NCBI GenBank assembly: GCA_023150555.1
Contig: JAKLKQ010000041.1
Span: 1-60,057, forward strand
DNA length: 60,057 nucleotides
DNA from: Planctomycetota bacterium
Lineage (GTDB): Bacteria; Planctomycetota; SZUA-567; H5-PLA8
Direction: 5' to 3'
Under the pieces are notes generated by a model. It had not been told where the DNA came from. It did no database searches and was given only the letters and a program-made list of their open reading frames with translations. Positions 27,588 through 36,106 of the stretch are shown piece by piece (the stretch's first letter is position 1; each line of letters opens with the position of its first letter). A program made the translations under genes and the position numbers.

Positions 27588-28031
27588 ATGAATAGCGAAT
27601 CGGACGGCCGCCCGCTCACGCCCGCCGAACGCCGCCTGCGCCTCTTCCTGCGCATCGTCGGTGCAGTAACGATGCTGGCGCTGGTGGCCGCGGTGATGCC
27701 CGGCGAATGGATGGCGCGCGCGCACGAAGCGCTGGGCCTGGGGCCCTTCCCCGAAGCGCCGATCGTGCGCTACCTGGCGCGGTCGCTCTCGGCGTTCTAC
27801 GCGCTCGCCGGGGCGCTGTGCTGGATGCTCGCTTCCGACGTGCGGCGCTACGACGCGCTGATCGTCTTCGCGGGCTGGGCCACGGTCGGGCTGGGCGTGC
27901 TGCTTCAGATCACGGACCTGGCGCTGGAGTTGCCGGCGTGGTGGATGTACGGCGAAGGCCCCGCCGACGTCGCGCTGGGCACGGCCGCACTGGTTTTATT
28001 GAACCGGGCACGTATCGAACGCGTAAAATAG
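27588..28031 (+). CDS. Four-helix membrane protein, uncharacterised
   Basis: 147 residues beginning directly after the oxidoreductase stop (TGAATG). Hydrophobic segments are visible around IVGAVTMLALVAAVMPGEWM, SAFYALAGALCWMLAS, ALIVFAGWATVGLGVLLQIT and ADVALGTAALVLLNRA. Proteins of this size with a short polar tail are common in planctomycete genomes next to Gfo/Idh genes, but I cannot name the family. Confidence 0.75.
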   Translation: MNSESDGRPLTPAERRLRLFLRIVGAVTMLALVAAVMPGEWMARAHEALGLGPFPEAPIVRYLARSLSAFYALAGALCWMLASDVRRYDALIVFAGWATVGLGVLLQITDLALELPAWWMYGEGPADVALGTAALVLLNRARIERVK

Positions 28032-28115
28032 CCGGAATATCGAGAAAATATTCCTGGCAATCCGTCTCATAGGGACATGCGACTCCCGGTATGCCCGCGG
28101 CGCGAGGTGCTATCC

Positions 28116-29615
28116 ATGCCGAACGTTTCCCTGCCCATGCGAACCTTCGCGGCCTGCGCGCTGCTGGCGTCCGGCGCGCTGCTGTCCGCGGGCGAAGCCC
28201 CGCCGGCTGCGGGCGGCAGCGCTGCGGGTGCGGCGGCCAGCGAGCTGATGAAAGCCACGCCGCGGCGCATCCCGTGGGACAGCGCCTTCCAGCAGAAGTC
28301 GCCCAACTTCACGGTCATCACCAACACCAGCGAGGAGCTGGCGAAGGACGTCTCGATGTCGCTGGAGCAGCAGTTCGCGGACTTCCTCAAGCGCTTCAAC
28401 ATCCGCAAGCCGCCCAAGGCGCCGCTGCCGGTGAAGATCTTCGCGGAGAAGGCCGAGTTCCAGAAGTACGGCAAGAAATCCAGCGAACACGCCGCCGGCT
28501 ACTTCGATCCCAACCTGCCCGAGGTCGTGCTCTACTGGTCCGACGATCCGGAGGACGTGCTGAGCACGCTCTACCACGAGGTCACGCACTACTTTCTCTC
28601 GCTGTACGCCCCGCGCGCTGACATACCGACGTGGATGGACGAGGGCATGGCGGTGTACTTCGAGACCGCCAAGTTCGCGAAGGGCCGGCTGGAGACCGGG
28701 CAGATCCCCTACGGCCACCTGATGCGCCTGCAGCGCGCGCTGAAGGACGGCAAGAACCACTCGCTGCGCCAGCTGCTGCGCATGCGCGGGTACGGCGAGG
28801 ACGGCTACAACCTGCTCGCCTACGCCGAAGGCTGGTCGCTGGTCTACTTCTTCGTCAAGGCCAACAACGGCGCGAATACGCCGGGTTTTCTGAAGTACAT
28901 GAACGAGGTCAAGCTCGGCCGCACGCAGGAAGTCGCCTTCGAGCGCGCGTTCCGCGGCACGCCCGAGCAACTCGAACCGATCTGGAAGAAGTGGGTCCTT
29001 GAACTCAAGATGGACGGGCCCGAGGGCTTCTACCAGCAGGCACTGGAGGACTGGTACGCCGACCGCAACGACGAAGCGCTTGCCGCCTGCGACGAGGCGC
29101 TAAAACTCGATCCCAAACTCGCCAAGGCGCTGCATCTGCGCGGCAAGGTGCTCTTCTGGCTGCGCCGCCACGCCGACGCACGCAAAGCGCTGGAAGGCGC
29201 CATCGCCGCCGACGGCAGCGACCCGCGTGCGTGGTATTACCTCGCGCGCACCTACGAGGCCCTGCACCTGGCCGGCGAGGAAGGCGACCTGGAGACCCTG
29301 CAGGAGCGCGCATACCTTAAGGCCATCGAGCTGAAGCCCGACTACGCCGACGCCCTGGGTCTGCTGGCGTGGTTCTACGCCACCGCCCGGTCGCCCAAGC
29401 TGCGCAAGATAAAGGAGGCGGTCCAGATCGCCGAACGCGCCGCCGAGCTGGACCCCACCGCGGAGGTGCTCGATACGCTCGCTGAGTGCTACCATCAGGA
29501 CGCGCAGAAGCAGAAGGCCGTCGCCGCGATCCAGAAGGCCATCGCGCTCAAGCCCAAGGACATGGACTACTTCAAGGCGCAGCTCGCGAAGTTCCAAGCC
29601 GGCCCGGGGCAGTAA
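28116..29615 (+). CDS. DUF1570 peptidase-like protein with TPR repeats
   Basis: 499 residues from ATG 28116 (MPNVSLPMRTFAACALLASG, a signal peptide). The gluzincin-type zinc motif is HEVTH (154-158), with the third ligand in MDEGMAVYFE about 20 residues on. This is the DUF1570 arrangement. The C-terminal half contains TPR helices (YADRNDEALAACDEALKLDP, ARKALEGAIAADGSDPRAWY, AVAAIQKAIALKPKD). A secreted metallopeptidase tethered to partners by TPRs is inferred; peptidase activity of the family is predicted rather than demonstrated. GAGGTGCTATCC precedes the start. Longer in-frame starts exist but lack support. Confidence 0.85.
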   Translation: MPNVSLPMRTFAACALLASGALLSAGEAPPAAGGSAAGAAASELMKATPRRIPWDSAFQQKSPNFTVITNTSEELAKDVSMSLEQQFADFLKRFNIRKPPKAPLPVKIFAEKAEFQKYGKKSSEHAAGYFDPNLPEVVLYWSDDPEDVLSTLYHEVTHYFLSLYAPRADIPTWMDEGMAVYFETAKFAKGRLETGQIPYGHLMRLQRALKDGKNHSLRQLLRMRGYGEDGYNLLAYAEGWSLVYFFVKANNGANTPGFLKYMNEVKLGRTQEVAFERAFRGTPEQLEPIWKKWVLELKMDGPEGFYQQALEDWYADRNDEALAACDEALKLDPKLAKALHLRGKVLFWLRRHADARKALEGAIAADGSDPRAWYYLARTYEALHLAGEEGDLETLQERAYLKAIELKPDYADALGLLAWFYATARSPKLRKIKEAVQIAERAAELDPTAEVLDTLAECYHQDAQKQKAVAAIQKAIALKPKDMDYFKAQLAKFQAGPGQ

Positions 29616-29740
29616 AGGCTTTCACCCCAGAGGACACCGAGAGCACAGGGGACTTCTTTTGGGTGTTCTCCTGCGATGCGGCAGGAACAGAACCGAATGT
29701 TCGGTCTCTGTGTGCTCTGTGATCTCTGTGGTGAGTCTGT
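29616..29740. repeat. Short spacer with dispersed-repeat phrase
   Basis: The convergent spacer reads ccccagaggacaccgagagc on one side and ctctgtgtgctctgtgatct on the other, phrases like those at 34530-34555 and typical of intergenic repeats in several phyla. No T-run terminator is evident. Confidence 0.4.
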
Positions 29741-31423
29741 TCAGCGGCGGTCGGCGTCGACGAGCACGAAGCCGAAGATGGGGCTGTGCAGGTACACGCC
29801 GTCCTGAGTTTCGCGCGCCATCTTGCGGAACTGCGCGATGCTCTTCAGCACCACGGTCTCCTGCGACTCCGCGTACCTGATCTTGTCCACGATCGCGCCT
29901 TCGTAGAAGCCGGCGCGGTCGGCGGGCGTGTCCTTCAGCACATTGGTGACCCGCAGCGCGCCGCCCAGCTTCTCGGCTTCCTCGGCGGGCAGTTCGCGCA
30001 GGCGCATGCCGCGCCAGTCGAGCTCGTTCTCGCGCGGCGGCATCGGCGGCATGGCCGGCTCGCCCGACGGCTGCGGGTGGAAGGCGCTGGGCTGCAGCAG
30101 TTCCTTGCTGCGCAAACCGATGCGCACCTCCTTCGTCACCGTGTGGCCCTGCGGGTCCATCAAGCGCAGCTTCACCGTCTTGCCGGCGGGGGTCTTGCCC
30201 ACGGCGAGCATCAAGTCGTCGGGCGTCTCGACGTCGATCCCGTCGAAGTTCAGCAGCACCGAGTCCTTCTGCAGGCCGGCGCGGTCGGCGGGCGAGTCCG
30301 GCAGGATGCGCGACAGCAGCACGCCGCGGCGGCCGTTATTCAGGAAGGCGGGCTGTTCGGGATCGAGTTCGTCCATCTGCACGCCCAGCCAGCCGTACTC
30401 GACGGGCATGCCTTTGCGCAGGAACGCCAGGCGCGGGACGATGTCGTTGGCGGGAATCGCGAAGCCGAAACCTTCGCTGCGCCCGCTGCGCGAGTAGATC
30501 ATCGTGTTGATACCGATCAGTTCGCCCTTGAGGTTGAAGAGCGGCCCGCCGCTGTTGCCGGGGTTGATCGCCGCGTCGGTCTGGATCAGGTTCGTGTACA
30601 GCACGTCGGCGGGCGCCAGGCTGCGCGCGCGCAGGCTGCGGCCGCGCGCGCTGACCACACCCAGCGTCAGCGTGTTCGAGAGGTCGAACGGGTTGCCGAC
30701 GGCCAGCGCCCACTGCCCGACCTGCACCGCGTCGCTGTCGCCCAGCGAGACCGCCGGGAGTTTCTTCGGCAGCGGATCGATGGGCCGGATCACGGCCAGG
30801 TCGCTGCGCGGGTCGGTGCCCAGCACCTCGGCGCGGAACGCTCCGCCGCCGAAGGTCTCCACGCGAATCTCTTCGGCGCCGCGGACCACGTGCTCGTTGG
30901 TCAGGATCGTGCCGTCGGGGTCGATGATCACGCCCGAGCCCGTGAACGGGTCGCGCTGTGGCGCGCCGCCGTACTGGTGCATGCGCTGGATCTTCTCTTC
31001 CCAGTTCAGCTCGCCGGTCTTGACCTTCAGGCTCACCACCGAAGGCTGCACGCGCGCGGCGATCTTCTGGAACGCGCGCTCCATGCCCAGCGCAATACGT
31101 ATGTCGGGGTCGTCGCTCGACGACGGCGCCGTCGCCGGCAGGCCGGCCGCGCCCTCATCCTCGGGCAGGCCGATCGACTTCGGACGGTGCGCGCGCGGCG
31201 CGGGCACGAGGGGCTGCTCGCCGCCGCCGGCCGAGCCGGAAGGTCCGCCCGCGGCGCCGTCCCTGCGCGCGGCCAGGTCCTGCGGAAGCATGTGGTAGAA
31301 GAGCGCCGCGACGGCCACGCCGGTGAAGAAGACCGCGGCCCACAGCGGCAGCAGCGCGCGCACGGAAACCGTGCGGGCGTCGCGCGGGTCGCGGCTCGGC
31401 TGCGGGGTCGGGGTATCGGCCAT
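29741..31423 (-). CDS. HtrA/DegP-like serine protease with two PDZ domains
   Basis: 560 residues. One N-terminal membrane segment (LLPLWAAVFFTGVAVAALFY) anchors a trypsin-like domain with the complete triad: His178 in TILTNEHVV, Asp208 in RSDLAVI and Ser291 in NPGNSGGPL. A first PDZ (WLGVQMDELDPEQPAFLNNG to VKLRLMDPQG) and a second, more divergent one (LRVTNVLKDTPADRAGFYEG) follow. It is expected to degrade or refold damaged envelope proteins in the periplasm. GGAGACCCGC precedes ATG. The architecture matches DegS/DegP-type proteases; the long Pro/Gly-rich linker after the anchor is unusual. Confidence 0.95.
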   Translation of the reverse strand: MADTPTPQPSRDPRDARTVSVRALLPLWAAVFFTGVAVAALFYHMLPQDLAARRDGAAGGPSGSAGGGEQPLVPAPRAHRPKSIGLPEDEGAAGLPATAPSSSDDPDIRIALGMERAFQKIAARVQPSVVSLKVKTGELNWEEKIQRMHQYGGAPQRDPFTGSGVIIDPDGTILTNEHVVRGAEEIRVETFGGGAFRAEVLGTDPRSDLAVIRPIDPLPKKLPAVSLGDSDAVQVGQWALAVGNPFDLSNTLTLGVVSARGRSLRARSLAPADVLYTNLIQTDAAINPGNSGGPLFNLKGELIGINTMIYSRSGRSEGFGFAIPANDIVPRLAFLRKGMPVEYGWLGVQMDELDPEQPAFLNNGRRGVLLSRILPDSPADRAGLQKDSVLLNFDGIDVETPDDLMLAVGKTPAGKTVKLRLMDPQGHTVTKEVRIGLRSKELLQPSAFHPQPSGEPAMPPMPPRENELDWRGMRLRELPAEEAEKLGGALRVTNVLKDTPADRAGFYEGAIVDKIRYAESQETVVLKSIAQFRKMARETQDGVYLHSPIFGFVLVDADRR

Positions 31424-31540
31424 GCGGGTCTCCGTCGGCTGCCCCTATAGGACGGGCCAGCCCGGCGCGGGACTTCCTCGAAGTACTTTAATCTACAAGG
31501 GGTGCGATGGCAATGGGTTACATGCGGCAGGGGCGAGGGG

Positions 31541-31897
31541 TCAGGGGCGAGCAGTAAGCCTGCGGCGAGCTCGCCAACGAGGTGCCTTCTCCACCAGGAA
31601 TCCGGCGGTGATGAGCAGCGAGAGTCCCGTCACGGCGTCCAGCAGAAGCTCGGGGAAGTACCATTTGCCCAAGGCCGCCGAGCCACGGGCAAAGGTGCCG
31701 TACGGAGCCGGCCAACCCTGGCACCAGTACTCAGAGGCTGTTGTTTCGCCTATAGGTGGAAAATAGTTCGTAAGGTAATGGCCGTCCGGATATGGCAGCA
31801 CGTTCAGCCAGGTCACCATTCCCGCTACAACCATCAGCACTAGGCACGTACTGAGGTGCAGCTGGAACCAGCGTCGGGGTTTGTGCCGCGTGTACAT
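31541..31897 (-). CDS. Small membrane protein with QLHLST motif
   Basis: 118 residues from ATG 31895-31897 (MYTRHKPRRWFQLHLSTCLV). The polar N-terminus, RWFQLHLSTCLVLMVVAGMV and a second hydrophobic segment near the end (LLLDAVTGLSLLITAGFLV) define a two-helix protein. A GTG at 31925-31927 would overlap the stop of the upstream gene by three bases and is a possible alternative start. The QLHLST motif before the first helix recurs in the gene at 50342-51253, suggesting a planctomycete membrane-protein family. Function unknown. Confidence 0.6.
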   Translation of the reverse strand: MYTRHKPRRWFQLHLSTCLVLMVVAGMVTWLNVLPYPDGHYLTNYFPPIGETTASEYWCQGWPAPYGTFARGSAALGKWYFPELLLDAVTGLSLLITAGFLVEKAPRWRARRRLTARP

Positions 31898-31923
31898 GCG
31901 TTCGTCCCGGCGTCTCGCCGCGC

Positions 31924-34128
31924 TCACCCGATCTGCAGCGACGCCACGCCGCCGGGCGCGATCTGCGCGTCGGGCGCGCCTCCTTTATTAAGGAGGTCCC
32001 GCGCGCCGGGCGGTACGCACGAAGCCGGCAGCGCGCCTGCGGTCGCGGAAAAATTCGCGGCGAGCACGTACGTCTTGCCGTCGGCGCCCTGCACGCGCGC
32101 GGCGCGCAGGTCCCCGGCGTCCACCTGGACTTTCGCATTGGCCGCGGCCAGCGCGCGCATCTCGCCGGCGCTGGCGCTCGCGACGACCATCCAGCCCGCG
32201 TCGAGCAGCGCCTCGCCGGGCGCGCAACGCTGCAGGCCCAGACGCGTGGGCCAGCCGAGATGCTCGACAAAAAGCGAGCCGTACTTGCCGCCGCGGCGCT
32301 GCGGCACGCGGTGGATGCTCAACTCGTCCGCGCCGTAGAGGCCCAGCCAGCCGAGTTTCCCGTCGAGGCAGGCCCAGCGCGAACCGAGTGCGCGCAGTTC
32401 TTCGGCTTCGGGCGGGCCGTCGAGCACCACGGTTCCCTTTGCGCAGACGAGTTCGCGGCGGAAGTCGTTGAAGCAGTCGTTGGGCAGCAGCGCGTGCATG
32501 CCTTGCAGCCGCAGCAGCCACGGGCGCCAGTCGCCGGCGCGCAGGTGTTCCAGGCCCACGACGGAGCGCCCGTCGGGCAGCGCGAAGAAGGCCAGCCGCC
32601 GCACGGCCGCGTCGGTACCGCTCCAGCCTTCGGCGATCTCCAGGTTCATGCCCTCGGCGATCGCGCCCCATGCGGCGAAGCCGCCGTCGAACGGCCGCAC
32701 GTTCGCTTCCAGCAGCTTGCGGTTGGCCGCGCCGGTGCCCGTCGCGCCAAGAAAGAAGGCCTCGCCGCCCAGGTTCTGCTGCCAGTCGGCCAGGTGCCCG
32801 TCGTCCGGCGGCTGGCAGAGGCCCTGGCCCAGGCCCTGCGCGCGCCAGGCGAATGAGGCGAAGCGCTTGGGCGAACGGTGCAGCACGGCGGCGTGTTCGG
32901 GCTCGCACCACGCGCCGGCCGCGCTCTTCTCGAAGCGTTCGGCGTCGCCGGCCTGGGGCACCGGGGCAACCGCCAGCGGCGCGTAGGCGACGAACTGCGA
33001 GAGCGCGCAGGCGCGGTCGGACTCCAGGCGCGCGAAGTAGTGCGGATTGTTCGCGGCCATCTCCGCCAGGCGCCGGCCGAAGAAGCTGCCGTCGCCCGCG
33101 TAGCGCGCCTCGTCTTCGGCGATCTTCAGGAACCCGCGCGCCAGGGTCATCGCATGCTCGTCGCCCAGATGCGCGGCGGCGTAGCAGCAGCTCTGCAGCA
33201 GGTACTCCTGGCAGTAGCAGTACCGCACGCGGGTGTCGCCGCCGATGCGCGCCAGGCGCCCGTCGGCGAAGACCATGCGCCGCAGCACGCGCCACAGGTC
33301 GGCCTGGTGGTGGTCCAGCGTCGCGGGGCGTTCGAAGCCCGCCAGCGCGAGGTCGAAGTGCAGCATCGCGGCATTCGAGACGCAGAGCGCCATGTAGCCG
33401 ACGTTGAGGTAGCCGTGGTGGTCGAGCGCGTAGTTGTCGAAGAAGTTCGGCCCGACGTAGCGGTCCTTCACCGGCTTGCCGGCGACGACGCGTTCGTCGC
33501 GCGCGTCGGCCTCGACGCTGGCGCCGTTGATCAGGAAGCGGTGCGCGGCCTCGCGCCATTCGGCGGCGTGCGGGTGGCCGGGATCGCGGACGGCGGCGCG
33601 CCACAGCAGCGCGCCATTCCAGATGTTGCTCTCGGGCGCGTTGGCGCCGTCGCGGTGCCACTTGCCCGCGCTGACCCCGACGTGCTTCCCGCGCGCGTGC
33701 TCGCGCGCCAGCCAGTCGGCCTCGCTGGCCAGCATGCGGCGCAGCGCGGCGCGGTCGGCGTCCTCGAAGTACGGCTCCAGGCGAGCGACGCCGTGCATCA
33801 TGCGCTCGATGCCAAGCGCGCTGATCCAGGTGTGGCCCCATTGGCGCCCGTCGGTGCAGGCGCCGGGTCCGGTCTTGTGGCTGTCGAGGCTGAAGCGCAG
33901 CGCGGCCAGCGCCCGCACGCGCACGCGTTCGCGAGCGGCATACATCGGCGCGTCGTCGTGGGTCGCGAGCACCGCCAGGGCGCCGACGTACTTCTGGTTG
34001 GTCTGCACGCCCCAGTTGTCGTAGCCGGTGCCGTAGCAACCGCGGCCATTGCCCAGGTCGAGCCAGTAGCGTTCGGCGTGGTCGGCCCAGCGTGCGAGCA
34101 GTTCAAGACAGCGCGTCGTTTCGGTCAT
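31924..34128 (-). CDS. Large alpha/alpha-toroid-like protein, possible polysaccharide lyase relative
   Basis: 734 residues. The N-terminal ~400 residues are helical with conserved aromatic and polar stretches: NGRGCYGTGYDNWGVQTNQK, YVGALAVLATHDDAPMY, WHRDGANAPESNIWNGALLW, FFDNYALDHHGYLNVGYM and GDTRVRYCYCQEYLLQSCCY. The rest is beta-rich (FASFAWRAQGLGQGLCQP, LNLEIAEGWSGTD-like segments). This is the layout of toroid polysaccharide lyases and of the related heparinase II/III fold, with NHE-like and DHHGY segments as candidate catalytic sites. No signal peptide is visible. It resembles the gene at 9665-11431 in general plan only. Enzyme class is inferred. Confidence 0.6.
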   Translation of the reverse strand: MTETTRCLELLARWADHAERYWLDLGNGRGCYGTGYDNWGVQTNQKYVGALAVLATHDDAPMYAARERVRVRALAALRFSLDSHKTGPGACTDGRQWGHTWISALGIERMMHGVARLEPYFEDADRAALRRMLASEADWLAREHARGKHVGVSAGKWHRDGANAPESNIWNGALLWRAAVRDPGHPHAAEWREAAHRFLINGASVEADARDERVVAGKPVKDRYVGPNFFDNYALDHHGYLNVGYMALCVSNAAMLHFDLALAGFERPATLDHHQADLWRVLRRMVFADGRLARIGGDTRVRYCYCQEYLLQSCCYAAAHLGDEHAMTLARGFLKIAEDEARYAGDGSFFGRRLAEMAANNPHYFARLESDRACALSQFVAYAPLAVAPVPQAGDAERFEKSAAGAWCEPEHAAVLHRSPKRFASFAWRAQGLGQGLCQPPDDGHLADWQQNLGGEAFFLGATGTGAANRKLLEANVRPFDGGFAAWGAIAEGMNLEIAEGWSGTDAAVRRLAFFALPDGRSVVGLEHLRAGDWRPWLLRLQGMHALLPNDCFNDFRRELVCAKGTVVLDGPPEAEELRALGSRWACLDGKLGWLGLYGADELSIHRVPQRRGGKYGSLFVEHLGWPTRLGLQRCAPGEALLDAGWMVVASASAGEMRALAAANAKVQVDAGDLRAARVQGADGKTYVLAANFSATAGALPASCVPPGARDLLNKGGAPDAQIAPGGVASLQIG

Positions 34129-34191
34129 GCAAGCAGTCTAGCGTAGCGCGAGAGAGAATCACCGGCGTTTGGGAAGCGTGACGGCCAGGCA

Positions 34192-34215
34192 GCTACCGGC
34201 TTTCAGCGGTCAGCT
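34192..34215 (-). repeat. 24-nt dispersed repeat, copy 2
   Basis: Complement of this stretch matches 3616-3639 at 23 of 24 positions. It is immediately followed by the longest hairpin of the window. Confidence 0.6.
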
Positions 34216-34224
34216 TTCTCTTTC

Positions 34225-34265
34225 CACCATCCACCGTGGCCCGCGCCGGGCCACGGTGGATGGTG
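34225..34265. repeat. Perfect inverted repeat, 19-bp arms, 3-nt loop
   Basis: Arms begin caccatccaccgtggcccg and are exactly complementary across the loop cgc. No T-run follows on either strand, so a simple terminator role is unlikely. The perfection of such long arms points to a recently copied or selected element. Confidence 0.8.
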
Positions 34266-34304
34266 AAGAGAAGGGACGCCGCAGGCGCTCCGCTTCGACG
34301 GCAG

Positions 34305-34317
34305 ATCACTTCGTGAT
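34305..34317. repeat. Small hairpin, 5-bp stem, loop ttc
   Basis: atcac-ttc-gtgat, third palindromic element of this spacer. Confidence 0.4.
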
Positions 34318-34386
34318 GCGGCACCCGAAAAGGGCGACACGGCCTTGCCAGGTTTCCGCCCGAGCAGTGTGTCTTGCCACATAGGC

Positions 34387-34403
34387 GCGGGTTGGCAACC
34401 CGC
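34387..34403. repeat. Perfect hairpin, 7-bp stem, loop ggc
   Basis: gcgggtt-ggc-aacccgc. Confidence 0.55.
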
Positions 34404-34463
34404 ACCACCGCAAGCGGCTTCGCGTTATCCTTCGTACTTTCCAGCGCACACCGGATGCATCTT

Positions 34464-34486
34464 GTCGCGTCACTTCGTGTCGCGAC
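34464..34486. repeat. Hairpin, 10-bp stem with one mismatch, loop ttc
   Basis: gtcgcgtcac-ttc-gtgtcgcgac; nine of ten positions pair. It abuts the next hairpin and shares its last base with it. Confidence 0.55.
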
Positions 34487-34507
34487 CCGGACGTGGTGAC
34501 GTCCGGG
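34486..34507. repeat. Perfect hairpin, 9-bp stem, loop ggtg
   Basis: cccggacgt-ggtg-acgtccggg. Confidence 0.6.
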
Positions 34508-34577
34508 CCAACCATAAAGGTAGTTCTCTGTGGATCTCTGTGTCCTCTGCGCCTCCCGCCTTCGCGGGCGCGACAAA

Positions 34578-34592
34578 GCGCCGCTTCGGCGC
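34578..34592. repeat. Perfect hairpin, 6-bp stem, loop ctt
   Basis: gcgccg-ctt-cggcgc, about 45 bases beyond the gatB stop codon. Confidence 0.5.
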
Positions 34593-34636
34593 GACGTCGG
34601 CTGCGTTGAAGTCGTTCCGCAGTATGGAAGTCCGCG

Positions 34637-36106
34637 CTACTTCGCGTCGCGCATGGCCTTGAGCTTCTGTTCCAGGATCGGGCGGATGACCTGCGGGTTG
34701 CCCTGGCCTTTAAGCGCCTTCATGCAGCGCCCAAAGAGCGCGTTCACCACGGCATCCTTGCCGCTCATGTAGTCGGCGACGAGCTTGGCTTCCGCGGCGA
34801 GCACTTCGCCGACGGTCTTCTCGATCGCGCCGCTGTCGGACACCTGCGCGAGGCCCTGGTCCTTGACGATCTGCTCGGCGGATTTTTTCGTCTCGAGCAT
34901 CGCGGGAAAGACCTTCTCCTTCGCGGTGGCGCGGTTGATGGTGCCGGCCTGCACCAGCTTCAGCAGCGCGGCCTGTGCCTGCGCGTCCACGCCGCAGGAT
35001 TCGATGCCGAGCTTCCTGTCGTTCAGCACGCCCTGCGCGTCGCTGATCACCCAGTTCGCCGCGGCCTTGGCCTCGATGCCTTCTTTAAGGAGCTGCTCGA
35101 AGAAGTCGCCGTACTCCTTGTGCTCGGTCAGCACGCCGGCGTCCTTTTCGCTGAGCTTGAGCTCGCCAAGGTAGCGTTCCAGGCGCTGCTCGGGCGTCTC
35201 GCCGGTCGAACCTTTCAGCTTCGCGATCTTCTCCTCGCTGACGTGGATCGGCGGCAGGTCGGGCTCGGGGAAGTAGCGGTAGTCGCTGGCCTCCTCCTTC
35301 GCGCGCATGGTGCGGATCTCGCCGGTCTGCCCGTTGAAGAGCCGCGTCTCCTGGCGCACGGCGCCGCCCGACGCGTAGATGCCCTTCTGTTCGGCGATCT
35401 CCTTCTCGACGGCCGCTTCCACGAAGCGGAAGCTGTTCATGTTCTTGATCTCGCGGCGCGTGTTGAACTTCGCCTGCCCGGGCGGGCGGATCGAGACGTT
35501 CGCGTCGCAGCGCAGCGAACCTTCCTGCATGTTGCAGTCGCAGACGCCCAGGTACTCGAGCAGCTGCGCGAGGGCTTCCATGTACGCGCGCGCTTCCGCC
35601 GGGCTGCGCAGGTCGGGCTCGCTGACGATCTCGATCAGCGGCGTGCCGGCGCGGTTCAGGTCGACGCCGCTGCCGCCGCCCAGTTCGTCGTGCATCAGCT
35701 TGCCCGCGTCCTCTTCCAGGTGCACGCGCGTGATGCCGATGCGCTTCTTCTCGCCGCCGGGCAGCACGATGTCGAGCCAGCCCTTGCTGCTGAACGGCAG
35801 GTCGTACTGGCTGATCTGGTAGTTCTTCGGCAGGTCGGGGTAGTAGTAGTTCTTGCGGTCCGACTTGGTGAAGCGCGCGATCTCGCAGTTCAGCGCCAGC
35901 GCCGTCTTCAGCGCGAAGTCGAAGGCCTGGCCGTTCATCACCGGCAGGCTGCCGGGCAATCCCAGGCAGACGGGGCAGACGTTGGTGTTGGGCGCGTCGC
36001 CGAAGCGGTTGGCGCAGCCGCAGAAGAGCTTGGTCTTCGTGCGCATCTGCGCGTGGACTTCCAAGCCGATCACCGGCTCCCAATCGACCGTCGTTGCGGT
36101 GGCCAT
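34637..36106 (-). CDS. gatB: Aspartyl/glutamyl-tRNA amidotransferase subunit B
   Basis: 489 residues, the usual GatB length. Recognisable elements: WEPVIGLEVHAQMRTKTKLF at the start, CGCANRFGDAPNTNVCPVCL GLPG with zinc-binding cysteines, KSDRKNYYYPDLPKNYQISQ, and RIGITRVHLEEDAGKLMHD. The C-terminal YqeY-like region (ADYMSGKDAVVNALFGRCMK) is complete. It transfers ammonia to Glu-tRNA(Gln) or Asp-tRNA(Asn) as part of GatCAB. GatA and GatC are not adjacent. GGAGCGCACGC precedes ATG. The spacer upstream carries the phased 11-bp repeat array. Confidence 0.98.
   Translation of the reverse strand: MATATTVDWEPVIGLEVHAQMRTKTKLFCGCANRFGDAPNTNVCPVCLGLPGSLPVMNGQAFDFALKTALALNCEIARFTKSDRKNYYYPDLPKNYQISQYDLPFSSKGWLDIVLPGGEKKRIGITRVHLEEDAGKLMHDELGGGSGVDLNRAGTPLIEIVSEPDLRSPAEARAYMEALAQLLEYLGVCDCNMQEGSLRCDANVSIRPPGQAKFNTRREIKNMNSFRFVEAAVEKEIAEQKGIYASGGAVRQETRLFNGQTGEIRTMRAKEEASDYRYFPEPDLPPIHVSEEKIAKLKGSTGETPEQRLERYLGELKLSEKDAGVLTEHKEYGDFFEQLLKEGIEAKAAANWVISDAQGVLNDRKLGIESCGVDAQAQAALLKLVQAGTINRATAKEKVFPAMLETKKSAEQIVKDQGLAQVSDSGAIEKTVGEVLAAEAKLVADYMSGKDAVVNALFGRCMKALKGQGNPQVIRPILEQKLKAMRDAK

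Larger units (their letters stand above)
34129..34636. other. Intergenic spacer packed with perfect hairpins
   Basis: About 510 bases with no gene between the toroid-protein and gatB genes, both on the minus strand. It contains an inverted copy of the 24-nt repeat of 3616-3639 and at least six hairpins, listed separately. Ctctgtggatctctgtgtcc (from about 34526) resembles a phrase in the spacer at 29616-29740. The many palindromes would fold strongly in RNA from either strand. Confidence 0.6.

Noticed and set aside
34225..34265. Terminator role for the 19-bp palindrome
   Set aside because: No T-run on either side and it lies about 100 bases upstream of the toroid-protein start and some 370 bases beyond the gatB stop, too far for an ordinary terminator.
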